From an uncultured Ruminococcus sp. (GTDB taxonomy: Bacteria; Bacillota; Clostridia; Oscillospirales; Ruminococcaceae), in NCBI GenBank assembly GCA_944388405.1, contig CALXIQ010000018.1:1-64000 (forward strand): a stretch of DNA of 64,000 nucleotides. Reading direction: 5' to 3'. The position numbers and the translations under genes are program-made. Positions 6,862-15,830 of the stretch are shown here, one piece after another. Position 1 is the stretch's first letter, and every line of letters begins with the position of its first letter. The notes below the pieces were generated by a model, which had not been told where the DNA came from, ran no database searches, and saw only the letters and a list, made by a program, of their open reading frames with translations.

Positions 6862-8925
6862 ATGCTGAAGAAACTTAAACGACTTGCTGCAGCAATTACT
6901 GCGGCGACGCTGTTTGTGACGGTTATGTACTTCCCGGTTGTAGGCACGGGTGCGGAGGATCAAGCGGTAACATACGACCTGAGCGAAGGCAACGTTACTA
7001 TTTCAACAGACGGAACCTACATCATCACCCAGAGCGATTCCACAGCTACAACCAACAATATTACGGTAGAAGCCGGGGTAAACGCCGATATAACCCTTTC
7101 GGGAGTTAATATCGACGTTAGCGGACAAGATGATGTCTGCGCATTTAAAATTGCCGACAACAGCACAGGAAATGTAACGGTAAGACTGGCGGCGAACACC
7201 GAGAATACTCTGAAAAGCGGAGCAAGTTCTGCAGGCTTGCAGAAAAACGGAAGCGGTGAAGGCATAGGAATTCTTACAATAACCGGTGAGGGAAGCTTAA
7301 AGGCAAACGGCGGATGGTCCGGAGCCGGTATTGGCGGCGGGGATCGGGGAAGCGTCAGTAATATAACCATCAGCGGCGGCACCGTTACGGCAAACGGCGG
7401 AATGTACGGAGCCGGAATAGGCAGCGGGGATTATGCAAACTCATACAATATCACCATAAGCGGCGGCACTGTAACTGCAAACGGAAGTGGTGGTGGAGCC
7501 GGTATCGGCGGCGGAGATTGGGGAAACGGAAGTAATATTACCATCAGCGACGGCACAGTTACGGCTAACGGCGGTAGTGGCGGAGCCGGAATTGGCGGCG
7601 GAAGTGCTGCAAGTCGGTGGTCCGGCAACGGAACCAATATCACCATCAGCGGCGGTGTAGTTACGGCAACCGGCGGAAATAACGGGGCGGGTATCGGCGG
7701 CGGATCTAAAGGAAGCGGCAGCAATATCACCATCAGCGGCGGCACTGTAACTGCAAACGGAAGTGGTGGTGGAGCCGGCATCGGTAACGGAAACAATCCA
7801 TATGACGGGAATAACAGCGGTATCGTTATTAACGGCGGCAGCGTCAAGGCAAGCAGCATAACAAACGCTCAGCCTACCGACGGCAATGAAAATAACGTTT
7901 ATCTGCTTACTTTTTCAAACGACAGCGACGAAACGGTAGTGATAGACAATAAGGTCTATACTCCCGTAAATCACAAGGCGGCAGACCCGGAGGACGGAAA
8001 TCTCTACGCTTATCTTGCCAGCGAAAGTCATATAGTGAACATAGGAAATTCCCGCTATACATATGAATACGATATAAACAACGGATTTGTACTTACATAT
8101 GATATGGAGATAATTTTTACAGACGAAAACAACGAAGTTATCGGTACTGTTTATGCATATTCCGATGAAGATATTTCGGCGCTTGCTCCCGCTGTTCCAG
8201 AAAAGGACGGCATTGCAGGCAAATGGGACACCGACCTCAGCACCATTACGGCAAGCTGTACGGTAAAGGCGATTTATCCCACAATTACAGTAACATTTGT
8301 CGGTGAAAACGACGAAGTTATCGACACCGTTTACGCATACGACGGCGACGATATTTCAGCACTTGCTCCTGCTGTTCCCGAAAAGGACGGCATTGCAGGA
8401 AAATGGGACACCGACCTTAGCGCCATTACGGCAAGCTGTACGGTAAAGGCGATTTATCCCAAAATTACAGTAACATTTGTCGGTGAAAACGACGAAGTTA
8501 TCGACACCGTTTACGCATACGACAGCGACGATATTTCAGCACTTGCTCCTGCTGTTCCCGAAAAGGACGGTTACACGGGAGAATGGGACACCGACCTCAG
8601 CACTATTACAGAAAGCTGTACGGTAAAGGCGGTTTATACCGCAATACCCGTTGAAAACCCGGATGAATCGTCCGATGAAAATTCAGACGTATCATCCGAT
8701 GAAAGTTCAGACAGCAACACCGAATCAGATGTATCCGATGAAAGCAATGAATCATCTGATACTGAATCGTTATCCGACAGCAGTTCCGATTCGGCTGATT
8801 CGTCAACAGCAGATTCCTCTGCATCAGACTCGTCCGACAACAACCCATCTACAGGTGCGGCTGCAGGAACAATTGCTGTTCTGCTTATTGGCGCAGGTTT
8901 GGTTGTACTGAAAAAGAGAAAATAA
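6862..8925 (+). CDS. Cell-wall-anchored beta-helix / InlB-repeat surface protein
   Basis: 687 residues. Residues 1-32 are a signal peptide. The N-terminal domain contains about six degenerate copies of a unit around GGTVTANGG..GAGIGGG (residues 140-320), which suggests a parallel beta-helix carbohydrate-binding or adhesive domain. Residues about 414-593 are three 60-residue repeats of the InlB B-repeat (MucBP-like) type, encoded by 180-bp tandem repeats; copies two and three are nearly identical in DNA. A Ser/Asp/Glu-rich spacer (about residues 597-655) precedes the anchor NNPSTGAAAG, a hydrophobic helix and KKRK. The NPSTG signal is a variant of LPXTG, so covalent wall attachment by a housekeeping sortase is likely. 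Ligand unknown. The upstream RBS is AAAAGAGG. Confidence 0.85.
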   Translation: MLKKLKRLAAAITAATLFVTVMYFPVVGTGAEDQAVTYDLSEGNVTISTDGTYIITQSDSTATTNNITVEAGVNADITLSGVNIDVSGQDDVCAFKIADNSTGNVTVRLAANTENTLKSGASSAGLQKNGSGEGIGILTITGEGSLKANGGWSGAGIGGGDRGSVSNITISGGTVTANGGMYGAGIGSGDYANSYNITISGGTVTANGSGGGAGIGGGDWGNGSNITISDGTVTANGGSGGAGIGGGSAASRWSGNGTNITISGGVVTATGGNNGAGIGGGSKGSGSNITISGGTVTANGSGGGAGIGNGNNPYDGNNSGIVINGGSVKASSITNAQPTDGNENNVYLLTFSNDSDETVVIDNKVYTPVNHKAADPEDGNLYAYLASESHIVNIGNSRYTYEYDINNGFVLTYDMEIIFTDENNEVIGTVYAYSDEDISALAPAVPEKDGIAGKWDTDLSTITASCTVKAIYPTITVTFVGENDEVIDTVYAYDGDDISALAPAVPEKDGIAGKWDTDLSAITASCTVKAIYPKITVTFVGENDEVIDTVYAYDSDDISALAPAVPEKDGYTGEWDTDLSTITESCTVKAVYTAIPVENPDESSDENSDVSSDESSDSNTESDVSDESNESSDTESLSDSSSDSADSSTADSSASDSSDNNPSTGAAAGTIAVLLIGAGLVVLKKRK
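8101..8640 (+). repeat. Three tandem 180-bp coding repeats
   Basis: Units begin near 8101, 8281 and 8461, each encoding a 60-residue InlB-type repeat. Units two and three differ at only a few bases, suggesting recent duplication or gene conversion and likely copy-number variation between strains. Confidence 0.9.
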
Positions 8926-8940
8926 AAATTTAGCTTTATA

Positions 8941-8977
8941 GGCGCTGCACAAATTTCGTGCGGCGCTTATTTTTTTC
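8941..8977 (+). terminator. Rho-independent terminator
   Basis: GGCGCTGCAC (8941-8950) pairs with GTGCGGCGCT (8958-8967, two wobble pairs), followed by TTATTTTTTTC. Confidence 0.88.
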
Positions 8978-9107
8978 AGGTAAACATTTTCTTCACTCAA
9001 AACACAGCGGTAATCTTCTTTCTGTCATATCCTGAATTTCACGGAATACAATTAACTATACGGACAATCTGTCAATATAACTGTGAAATGAAAGGAGAGC
9101 CGATATA

Positions 9108-11789
9108 ATGCTGGAGGTTCTGGAAAAAAAGCCGCTGTATAAAACAGCTACGGATAAGCCTAAAGGTCTTACTCAGCAGGAGGCTGAAAGACTGCTTAAG
9201 ATTAACGGAGAAAACCGTCTTGCTGCCAAAAAGAAAAACGGCGCCTTAAAAATCTTCGCCAATCAATTTCATGATATAATGGTGATGATTCTGCTGGCGG
9301 CTACGGTAATATCCGTTTTGCTTGGCGAATATACCGACGCCATACCTATAATGATAATCGTTATTGTAAATGCCCTTTTAGGCTTTATTCAGGAATACCG
9401 CTGCGAAAAAACCCTTGAAAAGCTGGAGGAAATGACCGCTCCCACCGCCAGAGTCTACCGAGACGGCAGGCTTGAAACTCTCCCCGCATCACAGCTTGTT
9501 CCGGGAGATGTTATAGCTATTGAAGCAGGCGACAGAATCCCTGCCGACGGAATCATAATTTCCTGCAAAAGCCTTAGCTGCGACGAATCAATTCTCACAG
9601 GCGAAGCTGTCCCCGCAGACAAAAGACCTCACTGCGGCGAAAGAGAATTTACCTCTCTTAATCTGCCTTACATCGCCTACATGGGCACCATATGCACCAA
9701 AGGCAACGCCGAAGTAGAAATCACCGCCACGGGTGCCCTTTCCCAGATGGGAAGGGTATCAAAGCTGCTGGAGGAAATCGACCCGGGACCCACTCCCCTG
9801 CAAAAAAAGTTGGGCGAGCTTGGAAGAACTCTTGCGATAATCTGTCTTGGGGTGTGCGTGCTGGTATTTGCCGCAGGTGTGCTGAGGGGCGAGCCGGTAT
9901 TTGATATGCTTATGACGGGCATCTCAATCGCAATAGCCGCAATTCCCGAAGGACTTCCCGCAGCCGTTACAATCGCCCTTGCAATCGCCGTACGCAAGAT
10001 GCTTAAAAGAAATGCGCTTGTCCACAGGCTTCATTCGGTTGAAACACTTGGATGCGCTTCGGTAATCTGCACCGACAAAACCGGGACGGTTACAATGAAT
10101 AAAATGACGGTGAAAAAAGTTTTTGCCGTGGGAGATATTACGGGAGAGTATACGTTAGAAAACGACGTCGACTCTCAGGGGCTTTTCAATTCCGACGGTC
10201 AAAAGCTTATGGCTTGGGACAGTCAGGTTCTCAGCGAGCTTTTTATCTGCGGCACAGCCTGCAACAACGCGCGCATGGCAAAAGCTCCCTTGTCGTCGGG
10301 GCGCAACCGCCATGAAAAAGTATTCTCAAAATTCGCCGCCGAGGGGGATCCCACAGAGGCCGCCATACTTTCAGCCTGCGCAAGATGCGGCGTCGACGTT
10401 GCAAACTTTCAACTTAAACGCATAGACGAACAACCCTTTGACAGCTCGGTAAGAGCAATGTCTGTGACCTGTACAGATGCTTCGGGTGAAAAATACATAT
10501 ACAGAAAAGGCGCTCCCGACGTTATTTTAAGAGAGTGTGAGTACATAATTGCAGATTCTGATGGTAATCTTGAAAAGCTCTCACCTCAGCAAAAGGCAGC
10601 TGTACTCCAAAAGAACGATGAAATGGCATCGGATGGACTGAGAGTTATGGCGTTTTCAAAAATATATCACGGAAAAGTCATCTTCCTTGGACTTATGGGT
10701 CTTGCAGACCCACCCCGTCCCGAAGCCAAAAAGGCAGTGAGGGAGTGTGAAAAAGCCGGCATCAAGACGGTTATGATCACCGGCGACCACAAGCTGACCG
10801 CCTGCGCAGTTGCAAAGGAAACAGGCATCATGCGTAACGGGGACCTTGCACTGACCGGCGACGAACTTGACAAAATGTCTGATGAACAGCTTGCCGAGGC
10901 TGCGGAAAAAACCGCCGTGTTTGCACGGGTGACCCCCGCCCACAAACTTAGGATAATCAAAGCGTTTAAGGATAAGGGAAACGTTTGCGCCATGACGGGC
11001 GACGGCGTCAACGACGCTCCTGCCATAAAAGAAGCTTCAATAGGCGTATCAATGGGTATTTCAGGCACAGACGTAACCAAACAGGCAGCCGACTGCATAC
11101 TGCTTGACGATAACTTTGCAACCCTTGTAAACGCCGTTGAGGAAGGACGCACAATTTATCAGAACATCAGAAAATTTGTAAGATACCTTATTTCCTGCAA
11201 TATAGGAGAGGTTCTGACAATGCTTGGCGGAATAATAATGGGGCTCCCTATGGTGCTTATACCCTGTCAAATACTGCTGGTAAACCTTGTTACCGACGGG
11301 CTTCCCGCTGTTGCGCTGGGTGTTGAGCCGTCGGAAAAATCCGTTATGCGAAAACCGCCCCGAAAGGAAAGCGACAGCTTTTTCAGCGGCGGGCTGCTGT
11401 CAAGAATAATACTCCGGGGAGTCCTGATAGGCTTGTGTACCCTTGCGTCGTTTACATTCCTGCTGAAAACAGGCTGCGCTCTTGACGCCGCAAGAACAGG
11501 CGCCCTTATAACCCTGATACTTTCCCAGCTTATTCATGTGTTTGAGTGTAAGAGCGAAGAAAAAAATCTGTTTTCAGTGCCCTATTTTTCAAACCCGTTT
11601 CTTATATTCTCAGTTTTAATCTCGCTGCTCTGTCTTGGAGCGTGCATGTTTATTCCGTTTTTAAGCAGAATTTTTGCCATTGCCCCCCTCGGAGCAACAG
11701 GCTGGCTTATCTCGGTAGGCTTCGCCGCCGCCATACCTGTCGCCGCAGGAATTGCCGCAAAGCTTTCCTCTAAAATCCGCAGAAAATAA
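9108..11789 (+). CDS. P-type Ca2+-transporting ATPase (P-IIA)
   Basis: 893 residues, full length. It should export Ca2+ across the cytoplasmic membrane using ATP. Seen in order: cation ATPase N-domain; actuator motif LTGEAVPAD (about 163-171); helix-4 ion-site motif PEGLPAAV; phosphorylation motif DKTGT with Asp at about residue 323; hinge TGDGVNDAP near 630; helix-6 motif NLVTDGLPA, whose Asn/Thr/Asp are Ca2+ ligands in SERCA-type pumps. NIGE in helix 5 keeps the Glu ligand. This ligand set supports calcium over Na+/K+ or heavy metals. AAAGGAGA precedes the start. It is a single-gene unit ending at the terminator 11801-11842. Confidence 0.93.
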   Translation: MLEVLEKKPLYKTATDKPKGLTQQEAERLLKINGENRLAAKKKNGALKIFANQFHDIMVMILLAATVISVLLGEYTDAIPIMIIVIVNALLGFIQEYRCEKTLEKLEEMTAPTARVYRDGRLETLPASQLVPGDVIAIEAGDRIPADGIIISCKSLSCDESILTGEAVPADKRPHCGEREFTSLNLPYIAYMGTICTKGNAEVEITATGALSQMGRVSKLLEEIDPGPTPLQKKLGELGRTLAIICLGVCVLVFAAGVLRGEPVFDMLMTGISIAIAAIPEGLPAAVTIALAIAVRKMLKRNALVHRLHSVETLGCASVICTDKTGTVTMNKMTVKKVFAVGDITGEYTLENDVDSQGLFNSDGQKLMAWDSQVLSELFICGTACNNARMAKAPLSSGRNRHEKVFSKFAAEGDPTEAAILSACARCGVDVANFQLKRIDEQPFDSSVRAMSVTCTDASGEKYIYRKGAPDVILRECEYIIADSDGNLEKLSPQQKAAVLQKNDEMASDGLRVMAFSKIYHGKVIFLGLMGLADPPRPEAKKAVRECEKAGIKTVMITGDHKLTACAVAKETGIMRNGDLALTGDELDKMSDEQLAEAAEKTAVFARVTPAHKLRIIKAFKDKGNVCAMTGDGVNDAPAIKEASIGVSMGISGTDVTKQAADCILLDDNFATLVNAVEEGRTIYQNIRKFVRYLISCNIGEVLTMLGGIIMGLPMVLIPCQILLVNLVTDGLPAVALGVEPSEKSVMRKPPRKESDSFFSGGLLSRIILRGVLIGLCTLASFTFLLKTGCALDAARTGALITLILSQLIHVFECKSEEKNLFSVPYFSNPFLIFSVLISLLCLGACMFIPFLSRIFAIAPLGATGWLISVGFAAAIPVAAGIAAKLSSKIRRK

Positions 11790-11800
11790 TTCTCATCTGA

Positions 11801-11842
11801 ACGACCGCTTTAACCTCCAAACGGCTGAAGCGGTCGTTTTTT
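11801..11842 (+). terminator. Rho-independent terminator of the ATPase gene
   Basis: ACGACCGCTT (11801-11810) pairs perfectly with AAGCGGTCGT (11828-11837) and is followed by TTTTTC. Confidence 0.93.
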
Positions 11843-12289
11843 CTGTCACGCTGTATCGGCAATAATTTGCACTTTATTTCCTTTAGTGTGACATTCTCTC
11901 GCTACAATGTGCAATCGCATATATAATCTATGTGAAAATTGGAATGTTGACTTGTCTGTAATGTGATTTTACTTGACAGTAATCAAAAACTGCCGCTAAA
12001 AAAAGCTTCTTCCAATATAATCATAAATGAACTAATGTAATTATATGCAAGCTGATTTTTTCTATTTTTTTACCGCAGCCGCTCAAAATATTTATACAAG
12101 CCCTTTTAGCTGTCAACTTTTTTGCTTTACATATGTGGTTATACTGCGTTTATATGTAAAGCTTTAAGCCGTTACACGCAATACGCCAATCTGTGATTGT
12201 GAAATCACGGTAATTTTATTACAAATTACTTTGTGCAACATATACAAAATTACAGCGTTTTTTTTGGCGTTTCTGACTTTGCAAGACTC
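11843..12289. other. AT-rich intergenic region with three palindromes upstream of nrdD
   Basis: No open frame of note. It contains a perfect 11-bp inverted repeat GCTTTACATAT / ATATGTAAAGC (12124-12134, 12152-12162), GTGATT-4-AATCAC (12193-12208) and GTAATTT-6-AAATTAC (12210-12229). Their role is unknown; they could be regulator sites or RNA hairpins. Confidence 0.6.
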
Positions 12290-12318
12290 TTGACAAGATG
12301 GGCGGAATACTATATACT
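12290..12318 (+). promoter_or_regulatory. Sigma-A promoter of nrdDG
   Basis: TTGACA (12290-12295), 17-base spacer, TATACT (12313-12318). The predicted start lies near 12325, giving a leader of about 135 bases before the NrdD ATG. Confidence 0.8.
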
Positions 12319-12354
12319 TGTTTATGGCGGTTGAACGACCACAATATCTTGTGT
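12308..12354 (+). promoter_or_regulatory. NrdR box pair over the nrdDG promoter
   Basis: CCACAATATCTTGTGT (12339-12354) fits the 16-bp NrdR box. A weaker copy sharing the CTTGT half lies exactly 31 bp upstream (12308-12323), overlapping the -10 box. Spacing of about 31 bp, three helical turns, is what tandem NrdR boxes show. The zinc-finger/ATP-cone repressor NrdR is known to repress ribonucleotide reductase genes this way. Confidence 0.7.
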
Positions 12355-12460
12355 TTGTTTTTGAACCGGCAGCATCAAGGAGATTGATGTGCCGATATAT
12401 AAAATGGCTTTACATTATTATGATTGCCAATCATCTGCAATATATGGAGGTAAGAGAAAA

Positions 12461-14707
12461 ATGATTATCAAAATTAAAAAGAGAGACGGCAGAAACGTTA
12501 CATTCAACATTGAGAAGATAGCAAACGCTATATTCAAAGCGGCTCAGTCGGTAGGCGGAAGCAATTACGAAGAATCACTTGAGCTGGCAGGTAAGGTTGT
12601 CGATATGCTTATGGAAATGAACCTTACCTATCCCACCGTTGAGGAAATTCAGGACTGCGTTGAAAAGGTCCTTATCGAAGAGGGTCATGCCGCTACGGCA
12701 AAGGCTTATATCCTCTACCGCTCCACAAGAACAAGGGCGAGAGAGATGAACACCCGTCTTATGAAGGTTTATGAGGATCTTACCTTCAAGCCTGCCAAGG
12801 ATATGGATTTAAAGCGTGAAAACGCCAACATTGATGGCGACACCGCCATGGGTACAATGCTTAAATACGGCTCTGCCGGTGCAAAAGAATTTTATGAGAT
12901 GTACGTGCTTGACCCCAAGCACGCCAAGGCTCACGCTGAGGGTGATATTCACATTCACGACCTGGACTTTTACACCCTTACTACAACCTGCACTCAGATT
13001 GACCTTACAAAGCTGTTCAACAAAGGCTTTTCAACGGGTCATGGATATTTAAGAACCCCAAACGACATTTCAAGCTATGCGGCGCTTGCCTGCATCGCTA
13101 TCCAGTCCAACCAGAACGACCAGCACGGCGGACAGTCTATCCCCAAGTTTGATTATGATATGGCAGAGGGCGTAAGGAAAACCTTCCGTCACCGTTACCG
13201 TGACAACATCCACAGGGCTCTGGCATTGATGGCAGGGGTTACCGACAGCTACGAGATTGCCAAAAAGCTGGCAGAAAAGCTTGCTTCCGAAAAGGGACTT
13301 ACTCCCGTACTCGCCAACGACAACGGCTATCAGGAGGCTGAGGCTGAACTGCTTTCCGCTTTTGCCGACGCCGCCACGGTAAAGAAAATCCAGAACTTTG
13401 CTTTTAAGTCCTCTGCTAAGGAAACCGACAGGGCTACCTATCAGGCGATGGAAGCCCTTATTCACAACCTTAACACCATGAATTCCAGAGCGGGCGCTCA
13501 GACTCCCTTCTCGTCAATAAACTACGGCACCGACACCTCTATCGAGGGCAGAATGGTAATCAAAAACGTGCTGCTTGCTCAGGAAGCGGGTCTTGGAAAC
13601 GGCGAAACGCCTATCTTCCCCATACACATTTTCAAGGTAAAAGAGGGAGTAAACTACAATCCCACCGACCCCAACTACGACCTGTTTAAACTGGCGTGCA
13701 GGGTTTCGGCGAAAAGACTTTTCCCCAATTTCTCCTTTATAGATGCTCCCTTTAATCTTCAGTACTACAAGCCGGGCAATCCTGACACCGAGATTGCATA
13801 TATGGGCTGCCGCACCAGAGTTATAGGCAACGAATACGACCCCACAAGAGAGATTGTAACCGGCAGAGGAAACCTTTCCTTTACCTCCATCAATCTTCCC
13901 AGGCTGGCAATAAAGGCACAGAGAAATATAGGCACATTCTTTGACAGCCTTGATGAAATGATGGATTTGTGCATTGAACAGCTTATGCACCGTTTCAGAA
14001 TACAGTGCTCGAAGAAGGTTAAAAACTATCCCTTCCTTATGGGACAGGGCGTATGGATTGACTCTGAAAAGCTGGGCGTCAACGACGAAGTAGCAGAGGT
14101 ACTCAAGCACGGCACTCTTTCGGTAGGCTTTATCGGCCTGGCTGAAACTCTTAAAGCCCTTATCGGAAAGCATCACGGAGAATCGGAGGAAGCAAGAGAG
14201 CTGGGTCTTGAAATTGTTACTCATATGCGTAAGCGTATGGATGAGGAAACCAAGCGCACGGGGCTTAATTTCTCACTGCTTGCCACTCCTGCCGAGGGTC
14301 TTTCGGGCAGATTTGTCAGAATGGACAAAAAGCGTTACGGCGAAATTGCAGGCGTTACCGACAGAGATTATTATACAAACTCATTCCACGTGCCCGTTTA
14401 CTACAACATCAACGCTTTTGAGAAGATAAAGATTGAAGCGCCCTATCACGCTCTCACAAATGCAGGACACATCAGCTACATTGAGCTGGACGGCGACCCA
14501 ACCACAAACCTCGCTGCATTTGAAAAGGTTATACGCTGCATGAAAGAGCAGGGTATCGGCTACGGAGCAATCAACCACCCTGTAGACCGTGACCCGGTAT
14601 GCGGCTACACCGGTATTATTGGCGACAAATGCCCGATGTGCGGCAGAAGCGAGGAGGAACATTCCAAGGTATACAAGGAAAGAATCCCACGCATTACATG
14701 CTGCTGA
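12461..14707 (+). CDS. nrdD: Anaerobic (class III) ribonucleotide reductase, large subunit, apparently lacking the glycyl-radical tail
   Basis: 748 residues from ATG 12461, chosen because GGAGG at 12446-12450 fits it; the open frame extends 24 codons upstream without an RBS. NrdD reduces ribonucleoside triphosphates with a glycyl radical made by NrdG. Residues 1-95 are an ATP-cone (KKRDGRNVTFNIEKIANAIF). The core has TTCTQIDLTKLFNKGF, TPFSSINYGTD and the thiyl-radical cysteine region YMGCRTRVIG. The C-terminal zinc region (VCGYTGIIGDKCPMCGR) is there, but the protein ends ERIPRITCC-stop, whereas family members that I recall continue RRITGYLV... with the radical glycine. The other two frames downstream do not encode that segment. 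So the radical site is missing from what I can see. Confidence 0.9.
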   Translation: MIIKIKKRDGRNVTFNIEKIANAIFKAAQSVGGSNYEESLELAGKVVDMLMEMNLTYPTVEEIQDCVEKVLIEEGHAATAKAYILYRSTRTRAREMNTRLMKVYEDLTFKPAKDMDLKRENANIDGDTAMGTMLKYGSAGAKEFYEMYVLDPKHAKAHAEGDIHIHDLDFYTLTTTCTQIDLTKLFNKGFSTGHGYLRTPNDISSYAALACIAIQSNQNDQHGGQSIPKFDYDMAEGVRKTFRHRYRDNIHRALALMAGVTDSYEIAKKLAEKLASEKGLTPVLANDNGYQEAEAELLSAFADAATVKKIQNFAFKSSAKETDRATYQAMEALIHNLNTMNSRAGAQTPFSSINYGTDTSIEGRMVIKNVLLAQEAGLGNGETPIFPIHIFKVKEGVNYNPTDPNYDLFKLACRVSAKRLFPNFSFIDAPFNLQYYKPGNPDTEIAYMGCRTRVIGNEYDPTREIVTGRGNLSFTSINLPRLAIKAQRNIGTFFDSLDEMMDLCIEQLMHRFRIQCSKKVKNYPFLMGQGVWIDSEKLGVNDEVAEVLKHGTLSVGFIGLAETLKALIGKHHGESEEARELGLEIVTHMRKRMDEETKRTGLNFSLLATPAEGLSGRFVRMDKKRYGEIAGVTDRDYYTNSFHVPVYYNINAFEKIKIEAPYHALTNAGHISYIELDGDPTTNLAAFEKVIRCMKEQGIGYGAINHPVDRDPVCGYTGIIGDKCPMCGRSEEEHSKVYKERIPRITCC

Positions 14708-14729
14708 CAATTGCTTAACTGAAAATAAC

Positions 14730-14760
14730 GGACGAATTACAAAACTAATTCGTCCATTAT
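14730..14760 (+). terminator. Hairpin between nrdD and nrdG
   Basis: GGACGAATTA (14730-14739) pairs perfectly with TAATTCGTCC (14746-14755), then ATTATTTATC. The U-tract is poor, so partial termination or mRNA protection is more likely than a full stop; nrdG begins 43 bp later. Confidence 0.55.
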
Positions 14761-14798
14761 TTATCTCATCCCACACAACATGAAAGGAACAAAATAAA

Positions 14799-15317
14799 AT
14801 GCAACTGAAAATAGCAGGCTTTGCGCAGGACTCAATTGTAGACGGTCCGGGGATAAGATTTACCGTATTCACCCAGGGCTGTCCCCACAACTGTCCCGGC
14901 TGCCACAACCCCCAGACCCACGATTTTAACGGCGGCAGCATATGCGATACCGACGAGATTTACGAAAAAGTTATCTCAAATCCCATGCTTGATGGCATAA
15001 CTCTAAGCGGCGGCGAACCCTTTTGCCAGTGCAAGCCGCTGGCAGAGCTGGCAAGGAAAATTCACGAATTCAAAGGATTTCCCCTGAACGTTATCGCTTA
15101 CACGGGATACACCTATGAATATCTTATTGAAAACGCAAACGACGAAAACGGTTATATGGATTTACTTAAAGAAGTGGACTTTCTTATAGATGGGCCGTTT
15201 ATTCTGGAGCAAAGAAGCCTTGAGCTGAAATTCCGAGGCAGCGCAAACCAGAGATACATCGACGTAAAGCAGTCCCTTAAACAGGGAAAGGCTGTTACGG
15301 CGGATGATATGTTGTAA
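14799..15317 (+). CDS. nrdG: Anaerobic ribonucleotide reductase activating protein
   Basis: 172 residues; radical-SAM enzyme that makes the glycyl radical on NrdD. The 4Fe-4S cysteines are in QGCPHNCPGCHNP (CX3CX2C, about residues 28-35). IVDGPGIRFTVF before it and LSGGEPF after it (SAM-binding region) are typical. It lies 91 bp after nrdD on the same strand. GAAAGGAACAA is the likely RBS. The activase looks complete, which makes the missing glycine site in NrdD harder to explain as simple decay of the whole system. Confidence 0.95.
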   Translation: MQLKIAGFAQDSIVDGPGIRFTVFTQGCPHNCPGCHNPQTHDFNGGSICDTDEIYEKVISNPMLDGITLSGGEPFCQCKPLAELARKIHEFKGFPLNVIAYTGYTYEYLIENANDENGYMDLLKEVDFLIDGPFILEQRSLELKFRGSANQRYIDVKQSLKQGKAVTADDML

Positions 15318-15328
15318 TCATAAAAAGC

Positions 15329-15365
15329 AAGGGCAATACCGCAAATTTCCTGCGGCATTGCCCTT
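15329..15365. terminator. Bidirectional terminator after nrdG
   Basis: AAGGGCAATACCGCA (15329-15343) pairs with TGCGGCATTGCCCTT (15351-15365). A-rich before and T-rich after, so it can serve nrdG on the plus strand and the small minus-strand gene that converges on it. Confidence 0.85.
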
Positions 15366-15401
15366 TTGCATTTTAAACTGCCCAAAACACTGCTGACGGC
15401 T

Positions 15402-15623
15402 TTAATCCTCAGCCTGCGATGAATCGTCGTAGGTGTAATCGTGGGTTACGATTTCAGCTCCCCTCTCTTTTTCAAGGGTTTCTTCAAGCTCGGTATTCAT
15501 CATATAAGCGCAGAATGTTACAACAATTATAAACACGCTTATAATAAGCAGTATGTCTATTCTGTATCTGAATTTACGGGGTTTTTCATTGTCTTTTTTG
15601 CTCACACGCTCAGCGCCTTTCAT
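15402..15623 (-). CDS. Small single-pass membrane protein, unknown
   Basis: 73 residues from the ATG at 15623; the frame can be extended to a TTG at 15668, but no RBS favours it. There is a basic N-terminus (KKDNEKPRKFRYR), one hydrophobic helix (IDILLIISVFIIVVTFCAYMM) and a short acidic tail rich in Glu/Asp. No family recognised. A TATAAT-like box lies upstream on the minus strand near 15700. It converges on nrdG across a shared terminator. Confidence 0.6.
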   Translation of the reverse strand: MKGAERVSKKDNEKPRKFRYRIDILLIISVFIIVVTFCAYMMNTELEETLEKERGAEIVTHDYTYDDSSQAED

Positions 15624-15790
15624 AAATATTTTAACTTCCGCTGCGGTTATCTTTAAAATCGGTAACAAAAATCAGCCTTTTTTCTTAATATATATTATAA
15701 CTTATTTTTTTCGGCGTTGCAATAGGAAATTTTATTTTTGTGCGCTTTGGCGATTTGACAGCCACTGCGCTAAAATTTAATTTTATGCTA

Positions 15791-15819
15791 TTGCAAATAG
15801 GGGAAAATTGTTGTATAAT
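15791..15819 (+). promoter_or_regulatory. Sigma-A promoter of asnB
   Basis: TTGCAA (15791-15796), 17-base spacer, TATAAT (15814-15819). Predicted start near 15826, giving a 5' leader of about 105 bases. Confidence 0.8.
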
Positions 15820-15830
15820 AAATAGACAGT

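Noticed and set aside
7320..7800. Regularly spaced repeats that could suggest a CRISPR array
   Set aside because: The repeats are in frame, encode Gly-rich beta-helix turns and vary in spacing; no cas genes are near.
13514..14224. 236-codon minus-strand frame opposite nrdD
   Set aside because: Antisense to conserved NrdD core; no SD and no recognisable domain.
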